The position numbers and the translations under genes were made by a program. Below the pieces are notes generated by a model. It was not told the DNA's origin. It was given only the letters and a program-made list of their open reading frames with translations, and searched no databases. Positions 1 to 6,226 of a stretch of DNA of 10,588 nucleotides are shown piece after piece. Within the stretch, counting starts at the first letter, position 1. Every line of letters begins with the position of its first letter. Origin of the DNA: Desulfobacterales bacterium (GTDB taxonomy: Bacteria; Desulfobacterota; Desulfobacteria; Desulfobacterales; Desulfobacteraceae); assembly GCA_022361535.1 (NCBI GenBank), contig JAKSAU010001076.1, positions 1 through 10,588 of the forward strand, given 5' to 3'.

Positions 1-405
1 CATAAGTACGGGAAAACGAATAACATTTGGCTGATGCCCAAAACCGGTGGCGGAGATGCCGAACGGGACAGGGTGTATTTAAATCCCCGTATCAAGTTTT
101 ACACCCTTGGAGAAGATGAAACCGCCAAAGCAATAGTTATAAAAAATACCGAGGTAGGCGGCGGTGCATTTGGACGAATAAAGAAGTTCAAAGAAGGCCA
201 TATCGAAATCATGTCATGGAATGGTATTGCCATGGCACCTGTTTTTCAAACCATGCCGGTTCAAGGATGGATCTCTGATTTTGATATCGCTGACATTGAC
301 GGTGATGGTGATGATGAACTGGTTGTTTCTGTTGTGAGCAGGTCTAAACTTACGATATTCTCTGCAGACAAAGGCTCAAATATTATTTCGTATGAATTAA
401 AATAG
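1..405 (+). CDS. C-terminal part of an FG-GAP/VCBS repeat protein (5' truncated by window edge)
   Basis: The frame is open from base 1, before the first internal ATG at 34, so this is the last 134 residues of a longer protein and the true start lies outside the window. Near the C-terminus, DFDIADIDGDGDDELVV is a textbook FG-GAP/VCBS repeat blade with a calcium-binding DxDGDGxDE loop. An earlier stretch (IKFYTLGEDETAKAIVIKN) reads like another, degenerate blade. Such blades normally build beta-propellers in exported proteins. From memory, Desulfobacterales have proteins with an N-terminal TolB/FlgO-like domain followed by FG-GAP blades that end much like this, and the gene at 3751-4383 resembles that missing N-terminal domain. 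I see no terminator hairpin after the stop; a new promoter starts about 20 bases on. The family call is fairly sure; the role is unknown. Confidence 0.8.
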   Translation, partial: HKYGKTNNIWLMPKTGGGDAERDRVYLNPRIKFYTLGEDETAKAIVIKNTEVGGGAFGRIKKFKEGHIEIMSWNGIAMAPVFQTMPVQGWISDFDIADIDGDGDDELVVSVVSRSKLTIFSADKGSNIISYELK

Positions 406-427
406 TGAATGCAAATATAAAAAATAA

Positions 428-457
428 TTGACAAATATATCAAAATATCATTAAACA
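428..457 (+). promoter_or_regulatory. Candidate sigma-70 promoter of the first barrel gene
   Basis: A perfect -35 box TTGACA lies at 428-433, followed after 18 bases by a weak -10 (TAAACA, 452-457). TATCAT at 446-451 is a better -10 hexamer but only 12 bases away. Transcription would start near 464, giving a leader of about 75 nt. The same layout (perfect TTGACA, 18-base spacer, weak -10) precedes the second barrel gene. Confidence 0.45.
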
Positions 458-473
458 GTGTATTAATCTTGCG

Positions 474-497
474 AAGCCCTATTAAAAGGAGGGGTTT
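474..497 (+). promoter_or_regulatory. Leader hairpin with TTAAAAGGAG in the loop (first barrel gene)
   Basis: AAGCCCT (474-480) can pair with GGGGTTT (491-497), allowing G-U pairs. The 10-base loop runs from 481 to 490. The string TTAAAAGGAG (482-491) fills the loop and just enters the 3' arm. It looks like a Shine-Dalgarno sequence but has no start codon close downstream; the real ribosome-binding site is AAAGGAG at 525-531. The leader of the second barrel gene has the same 10-mer in the loop of a different stem. GGA in a hairpin loop plus a second GGA in the true ribosome-binding site is the classic CsrA/RsmA target layout. CsrA control is an inference. Confidence 0.45.
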
Positions 498-537
498 CAC
501 AGGTTTCAGGCAGTTAATTTAATTAAAGGAGAAAAAG

Positions 538-1590
538 ATGAAAAAATTACTCGTAGCCATTGCAGCCCTTGCAATGTTTGCTTCCTCTGCAGCTTATGCA
601 GCAGATTGGAACTTTTACGGAAACGTCCGCGTTTGGACTTTCTACAACATGGAAGAAACTAACGGTACTGACGCTGAAGCTGATAACCTTGAGTGGAAGC
701 TGTCTCCCTACTCTCGTATCGGTGCAAACATCAAAGTTTCTGATGAACTGTCTGCCCGTTTTGAGTATGGTTCTTCTTCTTCCGTAAACCTGCGTCTCAT
801 CTACGGTGAGTGGAACTTCGGCGCTGGTTCTCTTAGAATTGGTCAGGATTGGGCTCCCACTTTCATGGGCGGTTCTAACCAGGTTTGGCGCGGTTATGCC
901 TTGGGCGGCGTTGGCGAACTCGGTGGTTACCGTGCAGCTCAGTTGAAACTGATCATGGGCGGTTTCCGTCTTGCTCTGGTAGAACCTAGCACAGACTATG
1001 CTGAAGTAGTTGGTGGTATTCCTACTGAAGGTTCTACTTACGGTACTGAAGTTAAACTTCCCCAGATCGCAGCTAAATACATCTTCTCCGGTGACAACTG
1101 GAGCGCACGTGTAACTGGTGCTTACTCTACTTTTGAAGTAAATGATGATGAAGACATTGATGCATGGTTGCTTGGTGCTGGCGCTGACATGACTTTCGGT
1201 GGCCTGACTCTTTATGCTTCTGCCCATACCGGACAGAACCTTGGTAACCTTGGTAATGCTGTAGAATCTACTGATGTAACTGATTACGTTACCAGTCTTG
1301 CTAAATATGACGGCACAGATGTTGTTGACTGCGACTCCCTGGCTTTCAGAATTGTTGCTTACTATGCCATCAACGATATGCTCGGTTTTGAAATCGGTTA
1401 CGGTTACGCAGAAAATGAATTCGACGAAACTGGTGCAGAAGATGACGAAGTAACTTCTTACTACGTAAATATGCCTATCACCATGGCTCCCGGCGTTATC
1501 CTGACTCCTGAAATCGGTGTTGTGGATTACGAAGAAACTGGTTCTAGCGAAATTACTTACGTTGGTGCACATTGGAGAATCAACTTCTAA
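538..1590 (+). CDS. Outer-membrane beta-barrel protein (porin-like), probably abundant
   Basis: A 350-residue exported protein. Residues 1-21 are a Sec signal peptide (MKKLL, hydrophobic core, AYA cleavage before ADWNFYG). The mature part is made of alternating short strands rich in Gly, Tyr, Trp and Asp, and ends in HWRINF with a terminal Phe, the C-terminal signature that the BAM complex recognises. It aligns by eye with the 422-aa product at 1941-3209 over WNFYG, RIGA, ARFEYG, NLR..GEWNFGAGSL and TPEIG. It most likely forms a diffusion porin or a related barrel; the substrate is unknown. The start is fixed by AAAGGAG seven bases upstream. Codon choice is strongly biased: no TTA, CTA or TCA codon occurs from codon 5 to codon 345, a mark of very high expression. 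The gene has its own promoter and strong terminator, so it is probably monocistronic. Confidence 0.87.
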   Translation: MKKLLVAIAALAMFASSAAYAADWNFYGNVRVWTFYNMEETNGTDAEADNLEWKLSPYSRIGANIKVSDELSARFEYGSSSSVNLRLIYGEWNFGAGSLRIGQDWAPTFMGGSNQVWRGYALGGVGELGGYRAAQLKLIMGGFRLALVEPSTDYAEVVGGIPTEGSTYGTEVKLPQIAAKYIFSGDNWSARVTGAYSTFEVNDDEDIDAWLLGAGADMTFGGLTLYASAHTGQNLGNLGNAVESTDVTDYVTSLAKYDGTDVVDCDSLAFRIVAYYAINDMLGFEIGYGYAENEFDETGAEDDEVTSYYVNMPITMAPGVILTPEIGVVDYEETGSSEITYVGAHWRINF

Positions 1591-1627
1591 TTTAGAAGTT
1601 ATCCCACATAAGACTGCCTGAATTTAT

Positions 1628-1667
1628 AACGGGCTGGTGATCCTTTAAGATCATCAGCCCGTTTTTT
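1628..1667 (+). terminator. Strong rho-independent terminator
   Basis: A 15-bp stem, AACGGGCTGGTGATC (1628-1642) against GATCATCAGCCCGTT (1649-1663) with one G-U pair, closes a 6-base loop and runs into TTTTTT. It lies about 40 bases after the first barrel gene and should isolate it from the second. Confidence 0.93.
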
Positions 1668-1737
1668 ATTTTTTGTTCGATCTCTTTCTTGTTATACATT
1701 TTCGTTTCCTGTTTAAATATTGATAAGTTTTGTAGGA

Positions 1738-1772
1738 AAATGTTGAATTGTTTGGGAAATGTAAAAAAATGT
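1738..1772 (+). promoter_or_regulatory. Three phased AAATGT repeats upstream of the second barrel promoter
   Basis: AAATGT occurs at 1738-1743, 1757-1762 and 1767-1772, that is at steps of 19 and 10 bases, all on one helical face. The last copy ends 11 bases before the -35 box at 1784. Direct hexamer repeats about 10 bp apart are typical of OmpR/PhoB-family response regulators, which often control porins. The region is A/T-rich, so chance is possible. Confidence 0.3.
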
Positions 1773-1783
1773 TGTTAAAGGTG

Positions 1784-1813
1784 TTGACAGGATACCTAAG
1801 TATCTGATTTATT
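1784..1813 (+). promoter_or_regulatory. Candidate sigma-70 promoter of the second barrel gene, with an inverted repeat in the spacer
   Basis: A perfect TTGACA at 1784-1789 is followed after 18 bases by TTTATT (1808-1813, 4 of 6 matches to TATAAT). The spacer contains GATAC-CTAA-GTATC (1791-1804), a perfect 5-bp inverted repeat that could be a repressor operator. The predicted leader is about 120 nt. Confidence 0.45.
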
Positions 1814-1861
1814 GATTCGTAAACATTGTTTATTAAAGAAACATGCGGTCTTTCCCTTTAA

Positions 1862-1893
1862 AAAAACCGGTGTTTAAAAGGAGCACCGTTTTT
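1862..1893 (+). promoter_or_regulatory. Leader hairpin with TTAAAAGGAG in the loop (second barrel gene)
   Basis: AAAAACCGGTG (1862-1872) pairs with CACCGTTTTT (1884-1893) with a single C bulge at 1867, giving 10 bp around an 11-base loop that contains TTAAAAGGAG (1874-1883). The stem sequence is unrelated to that of the first barrel gene's leader, but the loop 10-mer is identical. The real ribosome-binding site, AAAAGGAG, is at 1928-1935. A small hairpin GGGT-GTCA-ACCC (1911-1922) lies between them. Confidence 0.5.
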
Positions 1894-1940
1894 AAATCAG
1901 GCGGGGAAGCGGGTGTCAACCCTCAACAAAAGGAGAAAAG

Positions 1941-3209
1941 ATGAAAAAATTAATGGTAATTGCTGCGTTGCTTGTCTTTATGACAGGCTCTGCCTGGGCT
2001 GCTGCAGAATGGAACTTTTACGGTTCAGCTCGTGTCTCTACGTTTTACACCAATTGGGATAACAATTGGCTTGATACAGGTTCCGGCGGCAACCCCTTTG
2101 CTGGAACTGGGTCAGACACTAGCAACTATGAGCAGGATCTGAATGGTAATGCCCGTATTGGCGCCAGAATCAAGATAAGTGACTCGCTTAATGCCCGGTT
2201 TGAGTATGGTGCTAAAAGTGGTGAAGCAAACCTGCGTATCCTATGGGGTGAGTGGAATTTTGGTGCTGGGTCTTTAGGTATTGGTCAGCATTATACGCCG
2301 TTGCTGATGCCATATTCCAACCAGGTTTATAATATCTATGCCATGGATGATGGCGACACCAACATGAGCTTGTTTGGTATGCTGTATGGCAAACGTGAGA
2401 CCATGATTCGCTTAAAATTCGGTAACTTTCAGATTGCTGCTGTTGAACCAAGGACTTTGGTTCACTACGATTATGCATATACTGGAACTTTGGCAGGACT
2501 GGGTGCCTGGGTTGGGGGTGGCGGTGACGCTGCGACATATATTGCCGCCAATACTGATGCCCAAGCAGCTCAGCCAGGAAATGAAGTCAAACTCCCAGCT
2601 ATTCAGGCCAAGTATAAAATTGATTTTAATTGGGGGCATATCAACTTAGCTGGTGGCTATCAGACTTTTGAGGTTACTGAAGGCGGAGATGACTATGACG
2701 TTGACTCCTATGTTCTTGCTATAGGTGGTAGATTGAACGTTGGAAAAGCCTATTTTAAAGGCAATATCTGGGGTGGCCAGAATGTTGGAAATCTCGCAGA
2801 CATTTTTACCAGTGGGGCTGTTTTTTCAACATATGCCAATGCCAGCGATAAGGTTAAAGATGGCGCTGGTGTCGGTCTGGCCAGACTCAGTGATGGTGTG
2901 ATGTTTACAGAAACCGGCGGGCTAGCGGGTACCGAAAAAGGGCTTACAGATAACGATGCGTTGGCCGGTCTTATTGTAGCTGGTTATGAAATCAGAAGAG
3001 GTCTCTATCTTGAGGCTGGTTATGGTTTTACCCAGACAGAACTGGATGAAAGCGGCTCAACAGAGCAGGAAGCTACCACTTGGTATATCCAGTCAACCAT
3101 TTTTTTGGCGGAAGGTGTCTTTATCACTCCTGAAATTGGTGGCATGGATACCAAAACTGATGATACAGATGTTATGTATTTTGGTGCCAAATGGCAGATT
3201 AACTTCTAA
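1941..3209 (+). CDS. Outer-membrane beta-barrel protein (porin-like), paralogue of the gene at 538
   Basis: A 422-residue exported protein with a signal peptide at residues 1-20 (MKKLM, hydrophobic core, AWA before AAEWNFYG). It ends in KWQINF with the C-terminal Phe of BAM-inserted barrels. Strand motifs shared with the 350-aa paralogue include EWNFYG, NARIGARIK, ARFEYG, NLRILWGEWNFGAGSLGIGQ, EVKLPAIQAKYK, GQNVGNL and FITPEIGG. The extra 70 or so residues sit in predicted loops: an Asn/Gly/Ser-rich stretch near residues 34-53, an Ala/Gly-rich one near 170-205, and one near 285-330. The barrel core is therefore kept while the surface or pore loops differ, which suggests different substrates or environments. 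The start is set by AAAAGGAG five bases upstream. Codon bias is much weaker than in the paralogue, so it is probably less expressed or conditional. It has its own promoter, long leader and terminator. Confidence 0.86.
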   Translation: MKKLMVIAALLVFMTGSAWAAAEWNFYGSARVSTFYTNWDNNWLDTGSGGNPFAGTGSDTSNYEQDLNGNARIGARIKISDSLNARFEYGAKSGEANLRILWGEWNFGAGSLGIGQHYTPLLMPYSNQVYNIYAMDDGDTNMSLFGMLYGKRETMIRLKFGNFQIAAVEPRTLVHYDYAYTGTLAGLGAWVGGGGDAATYIAANTDAQAAQPGNEVKLPAIQAKYKIDFNWGHINLAGGYQTFEVTEGGDDYDVDSYVLAIGGRLNVGKAYFKGNIWGGQNVGNLADIFTSGAVFSTYANASDKVKDGAGVGLARLSDGVMFTETGGLAGTEKGLTDNDALAGLIVAGYEIRRGLYLEAGYGFTQTELDESGSTEQEATTWYIQSTIFLAEGVFITPEIGGMDTKTDDTDVMYFGAKWQINF

Positions 3210-3244
3210 TCTAAGCAATTTCATATAATCCGCCTGATATTTTT

Positions 3245-3280
3245 AAGGCCGGGTGCTGGAAACAGCATCCGGCCTTTTTT
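3245..3280 (+). terminator. Rho-independent terminator of the second barrel gene
   Basis: AAGGCCGGGTGCTG (3245-3258) pairs with CAGCATCCGGCCTT (3263-3276) around a GAAA tetraloop, with one G-U pair, and is followed by a T run to 3280. Confidence 0.93.
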
Positions 3281-3686
3281 AATTCAATAAGACCTTCCAT
3301 ATCGGTCTCAATTATTTTACTTGCGCTTAGAGAAAACTTAAAACTGCATAATTTTGCTTTTAAAATATAGAAGATTTTTTGAAGTAGAGGTTTGCCGGAA
3401 GTCAGATGATACTTAGGGCAATTTTCAAAATATGTCTTAGCGAACAAGAGTATCCCATATACAAACACCGGCTCAAACGAAAATACCTTAATTTGAGGGC
3501 GCTTCCAATAGTTAATCTATCTGGGTTCTAAAGGTTTATATTTTTGAAAACCGCTATAGCAAAATTGTTAACCGTAAGATAGCTGTTGCGGGGCCTATCT
3601 TTTGCTCTTAATTAACGGTTTAAATGTGCTGTTGAGTTTTCGGTAAAGAAAATAAGCTCTTTTATTATGGTAGCTTTATTACCAAT
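3281..3686. other. Convergent intergenic gap without a convincing gene
   Basis: About 400 A/T-rich bases lie between two facing terminators. No open frame here has a ribosome-binding site or a protein-like composition. The only structure I see is an imperfect inverted repeat: AACCGTAAGATAG (3570-3582) against CTATCTT (3595-3601) and ACGGTT (3615-3620), which makes a 13-bp stem interrupted by a 13-base bulge in the 3' arm. It could be a small RNA or a decayed sequence; nothing decides between these. Confidence 0.5.
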
Positions 3687-3722
3687 ATAAAAACCCGGCC
3701 ACATATTTATGACCGGGTTTGG
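3687..3722 (-). terminator. Rho-independent terminator of the gatB transcript
   Basis: On the minus strand, AAACCCGG pairs with CCGGGTTT (outer arms at 3713-3720 and 3692-3699), extended inward by a few weaker pairs, and is followed by a short T run. It lies about 30 bases after the stop of the TolB/FlgO-like gene and faces the terminator of the plus-strand barrel gene. Confidence 0.82.
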
Positions 3723-3750
3723 TTTTAATACTATCTTTAAACTATGAAAT

Positions 3751-4383
3751 TTAGAACAGATATTTCCAAACCTTCCAGCCAACTTCCTCTTCAGGCTGCC
3801 AGCCGGCAGGGACCTGCATAAGATGTTCGGGATTTTTGCGTTTCAAGTCATTGAGGTATTTTTGTTTTTCCTGTTCCATTTCTTCCCAGGTAACTGTGGT
3901 TCTGTCAAAAACCTTTTGGTTGATAGCAGCAGCGATTCGGTCTACTTTTATGACAAGTTCATCACTGTTTTTAGATTGTTCAAAGAAAGCCATGTATCTT
4001 TTGTTTTCCATGTCGTAAACCCGGGCATCTATGCTGAATGAGCCGGCAAGGCGAGTAATGGTGCCGGATAGGATGTACTGGGCGTCAGTTTTTTGGGCCA
4101 CCTTTTTTATTAGTTCGCTACCTGAAACATCCTTGAGGGTAGCTTGAACTTTCTCCATTTCTTTGGGCGGAATGACAGCCACTTTTTCAGGCCATGACAG
4201 GCGTGAGTAGAACATTCTGGAAATGCCTTTTTTGACATAGCTCATGTCCTTGTCTGCGTGGATGGTGAAAGGCAGCACTGCAAAACTCTGCGGGGTGCTT
4301 GCCTGGACACCTGTCAGGCAAAAGGTGAATAATAGGGTAAAAATGACAGGGATGCTGTAAAAATAAACATTCCGGTTTTTCAC
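3751..4383 (-). CDS. Exported TolB/FlgO-like domain protein
   Basis: A 210-residue protein with an N-terminal signal peptide (residues 1-28, VQA cleavage). Cys22 is preceded by Phe, so there is no proper lipobox. The domain spans about residues 32-160. It opens with SFAVLPFTI, continues with a helix and VAVIPPKEMEKV, then DAQYILSGTITRLAGSFSIDARVYD. This is the alpha/beta pattern of the TolB N-terminal, CsgG and FlgO group, whose members sit in the periplasm or at the outer membrane. A charged helical stretch (165-185) leads to a short tail ending WKVWKYLF. The start is GTG at 4383: AAGGAG lies seven bases upstream and overlaps the gatB stop (TAAGGAG), so the gene is translationally coupled to gatB. 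It resembles the N-terminal domain of FG-GAP proteins whose C-terminal type is seen at 1-405. The function is unknown. Confidence 0.8.
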   Translation of the reverse strand: MKNRNVYFYSIPVIFTLLFTFCLTGVQASTPQSFAVLPFTIHADKDMSYVKKGISRMFYSRLSWPEKVAVIPPKEMEKVQATLKDVSGSELIKKVAQKTDAQYILSGTITRLAGSFSIDARVYDMENKRYMAFFEQSKNSDELVIKVDRIAAAINQKVFDRTTVTWEEMEQEKQKYLNDLKRKNPEHLMQVPAGWQPEEEVGWKVWKYLF

Positions 4384-4394
4384 GTTAATACTCC

Positions 4395-5819
4395 TTATAA
4401 TTTCGATTTTAGCAGGGGGGTGACCACTTTGGGATCTGCTTTCCCCCGGGTTTTTTTCATTATCTGGCCCATGAAAAAGCTGAATAGCTTATTTTTCCCG
4501 TTTCTGTAAGCTTCAGCCTCTGTTGGGTTCTCTTGAATGACTTCATCAACCATGGCTTCAAGTTCACCCTGGTCAGATACTTGTTCAAGCCCTTTTTCTT
4601 TGACGATGGATTCAGGAGGATCGCCGGATTCGACCATTGCTTCAAAAACCGTTTTTGCAGCATTGGCATTGATGTTTCCGCCTTCAAGCAGCCCAAGCAG
4701 TTTTGAAAAAGCCTTGGCTGATACAGGAGACTGGTTTATATCGAGCCCCTTGGTATTGAGCATGCCCATAAGTGTTGTCATGGTCCAGTTGGCAGCTTGC
4801 TTTATATTCTTTAACGGTTTGACTGTATCTTCAAAGAAATTTGCCATGTCCAGGCTGGCAGTTAAAACGCCTGCATCATAATCAGATAGTTCATACTCAG
4901 TTATGAATCTTTGCTTTTTTTCATCCGGTAGTTCTGGCATGGTGGTGGAGACGTCACTTATCCACTGGTCATCCACAATTAAGGGGACAAGGTCAGGGTC
5001 TGGGAAGTAGCGGTAATCGTGGGCTTCTTCTTTGCCGCGCATGGAAGCTGTGACATTTTTATTGGGATCCCATAGACGGGTTTCCTGAATGACTTTGTTT
5101 CCTTCTTCAAGCACATAGGTTTGTCGTTCGATTTCGAACCGGATGGCTTTTTCCACATTTTTAAAAGAGTTGAGGTTTTTCAACTCAGTCCGGGTGCCGA
5201 ATTCTTCCTGTCCAACAGGTCTCAAGGAAATATTTGCATCACAGCGGAAAGAGCCCTGTTCCATATTACCGTCACACACATCAATATATTTGAGGATTGC
5301 ATGAAGTTTTCTTAAGTAGGCGCCTGCTTCAGCAGCAGACCGGATATCAGGCTCACTGACAATTTCAATTAGAGGGACGCCGGTCCGGTTTAGATCTACC
5401 ATGCTTTTGGCTCTGTGGGGATCATGGATCAGTTTGCCCGCATCTTCTTCCATGTGGATCCGTGTGATGCCGATTCTTTTTTCCCCGGCATCAGTTTCAA
5501 TATCCAAATGGCCGTGTTCGGCAATCGGGGCAGCATACTGGGATATCTGATAGCCTTTAGGCAGGTCCGGATAAAAATAGTTTTTCCGGTCAAACCGGCT
5601 TTCATGGGCAATCGTGCAATTTGTTGCTAAGGCCGCTTTAATTGCAAAGGTGACTGCCTGCTTATTGAGCACAGGTAAAACGCCTGGCATGCCGGTACAG
5701 ACAGGGCAGGTATTGGCGTTGGGAGAACGTCCGAATTGAGTAGAGCAGTTGCAAAAAATCTTTGTCTGAGTTTTAAGCTGAGCATGGACTTCAAGTCCGA
5801 TCACAGGTTCGAATGCCAT
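4395..5819 (-). CDS. gatB: Aspartyl/glutamyl-tRNA(Asn/Gln) amidotransferase subunit B
   Basis: GatB is the tRNA-binding, ATP-using subunit of the GatCAB amidotransferase, which turns Glu-tRNA(Gln) and Asp-tRNA(Asn) into Gln-tRNA and Asn-tRNA in the cytoplasm with ammonia from GatA. At 474 residues it is full length. The N-terminus [13 protein letters not shown] has the conserved His12. Cys23, Cys25, Cys38 and Cys41 form the usual zinc site (CNC...CPVC), and HMEEDAGK (122-129) and [17 protein letters not shown] (142-158) are the family signatures. The C-terminal ~150 residues are the helical and YqeY-like tail (ending [15 protein letters not shown]) that contacts tRNA. gatA and gatC are not in the window, so the subunits are encoded apart. 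The ribosome-binding site (AAAGGA) is 12 bases from ATG, a little far. A good promoter lies at 5900-5928, and the TolB/FlgO-like gene follows after 11 bases. Confidence 0.97.
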   Translation of the reverse strand: MAFEPVIGLEVHAQLKTQTKIFCNCSTQFGRSPNANTCPVCTGMPGVLPVLNKQAVTFAIKAALATNCTIAHESRFDRKNYFYPDLPKGYQISQYAAPIAEHGHLDIETDAGEKRIGITRIHMEEDAGKLIHDPHRAKSMVDLNRTGVPLIEIVSEPDIRSAAEAGAYLRKLHAILKYIDVCDGNMEQGSFRCDANISLRPVGQEEFGTRTELKNLNSFKNVEKAIRFEIERQTYVLEEGNKVIQETRLWDPNKNVTASMRGKEEAHDYRYFPDPDLVPLIVDDQWISDVSTTMPELPDEKKQRFITEYELSDYDAGVLTASLDMANFFEDTVKPLKNIKQAANWTMTTLMGMLNTKGLDINQSPVSAKAFSKLLGLLEGGNINANAAKTVFEAMVESGDPPESIVKEKGLEQVSDQGELEAMVDEVIQENPTEAEAYRNGKNKLFSFFMGQIMKKTRGKADPKVVTPLLKSKL

Positions 5820-5899
5820 AAGTATTTATATTCCTTTGGTTTTCCAGTATATGGCAGCTATTTATCCAACACTTGGGGTTGAGTTCTTAACAGCCTTTC

Positions 5900-5928
5900 T
5901 TTATAACCTTGATAGTTTTTTTAATCAA
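5900..5928 (-). promoter_or_regulatory. Candidate sigma-70 promoter of gatB
   Basis: Read on the minus strand, TTGATT (5928-5923) is followed after exactly 17 bases by TATAAA (5905-5900). That is 4 of 6 and 5 of 6 matches to consensus at the ideal spacing. The leader would be about 75 nt. Confidence 0.55.
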
Positions 5929-5970
5929 TATAATTATTTAGCAGGGCAAGCCGATGTATTTGTCTAAACC

Positions 5971-6048
5971 AGCCCGTTTATTCTAAGAAGCGGCTGCCGA
6001 ATTTTTAAAAAAATTCGCCTGATGCCGTCTTCTTAGAACAAACGAGCC
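5971..6048. repeat. 70-bp palindromic element flanked by AGCC (MITE/REP-like)
   Basis: Bases 5975-6044 form a long imperfect palindrome: CGTTT/AAACG at the ends (5975-5979, 6040-6044), TTCTAAGAAG/CTTCTTAGAA (5981-5990, 6029-6038), CGGC/GCCG (5991-5994, 6024-6027) and CGAATTTTT/AAAAATTCG (5998-6006, 6009-6017) around a 2-base tip. That is 28 pairs, broken by one mismatch, one bulged base and one internal loop. AGCC stands directly on both sides (5971-5974, 6045-6048), like a 4-bp target-site duplication. It carries no gene and no T run on either strand, and sits between two divergent promoters, so a terminator is unlikely. Confidence 0.6.
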
Positions 6049-6052
6049 TAAG

Positions 6053-6095
6053 TGCCAAAATCAAACGTGTCACGCTGTAAATTAGGTGACTGGCA
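6053..6095. repeat. Second inverted repeat in the gatB / DUF2065 divergent spacer
   Basis: GTGACTGGCA (6086-6095) is complementary to TGCCA (6053-6057) plus GTCAC (6069-6073), with an 11-base bulge between the two halves of the left arm. It starts five bases after the larger palindromic element. It could belong to it, be an operator, or be chance. Confidence 0.3.
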
Positions 6096-6147
6096 ATTGA
6101 AATCTAAAATGGGACAGGTATATTTTGAGGCTATTCATGGATAATGG

Positions 6148-6176
6148 TTGCAAAAAACTGCCTGAACATATAAAAC
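6148..6176 (+). promoter_or_regulatory. Weak candidate promoter for the DUF2065-queA-tgt run
   Basis: TTGCAA (6148-6153) and TAAAAC (6171-6176) are spaced 17 bases apart, each matching 4 of 6 consensus positions. TATAAC at 6194-6199 is a better -10 but lacks a -35. A promoter is expected here because the next gene to the left is divergent. Confidence 0.3.
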
Positions 6177-6226
6177 TGATGTCCTTTTGTGTGTATAACT
6201 GCAGGGAATAAAAAGGAATACAGGTT

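Noticed and set aside
482..537. A leader peptide started by the loop AAAAGGAG in the barrel leaders
   Set aside because: No ATG, GTG or TTG lies at a suitable distance after the loop in the first leader, and in the second the nearest GTG is 30 bases away.
547..1572. A 341-codon open frame on the minus strand opposite the first barrel gene
   Set aside because: It is codon-aligned with the barrel gene and open only because that gene avoids TTA, CTA and TCA. It has a Ser/Thr/Val/Phe-rich nonsense composition and no signal or domain.
3211..3468. Minus-strand 85-codon open frame in the convergent gap
   Set aside because: It starts with GTG without a ribosome-binding site, reads through the terminator hairpin at 3245-3276, and its product has no recognisable motif.
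3505..3540. A tRNA-like stretch with GGGTTCTAAA resembling a T-loop
   Set aside because: No matching acceptor, D or anticodon stems can be formed around it.
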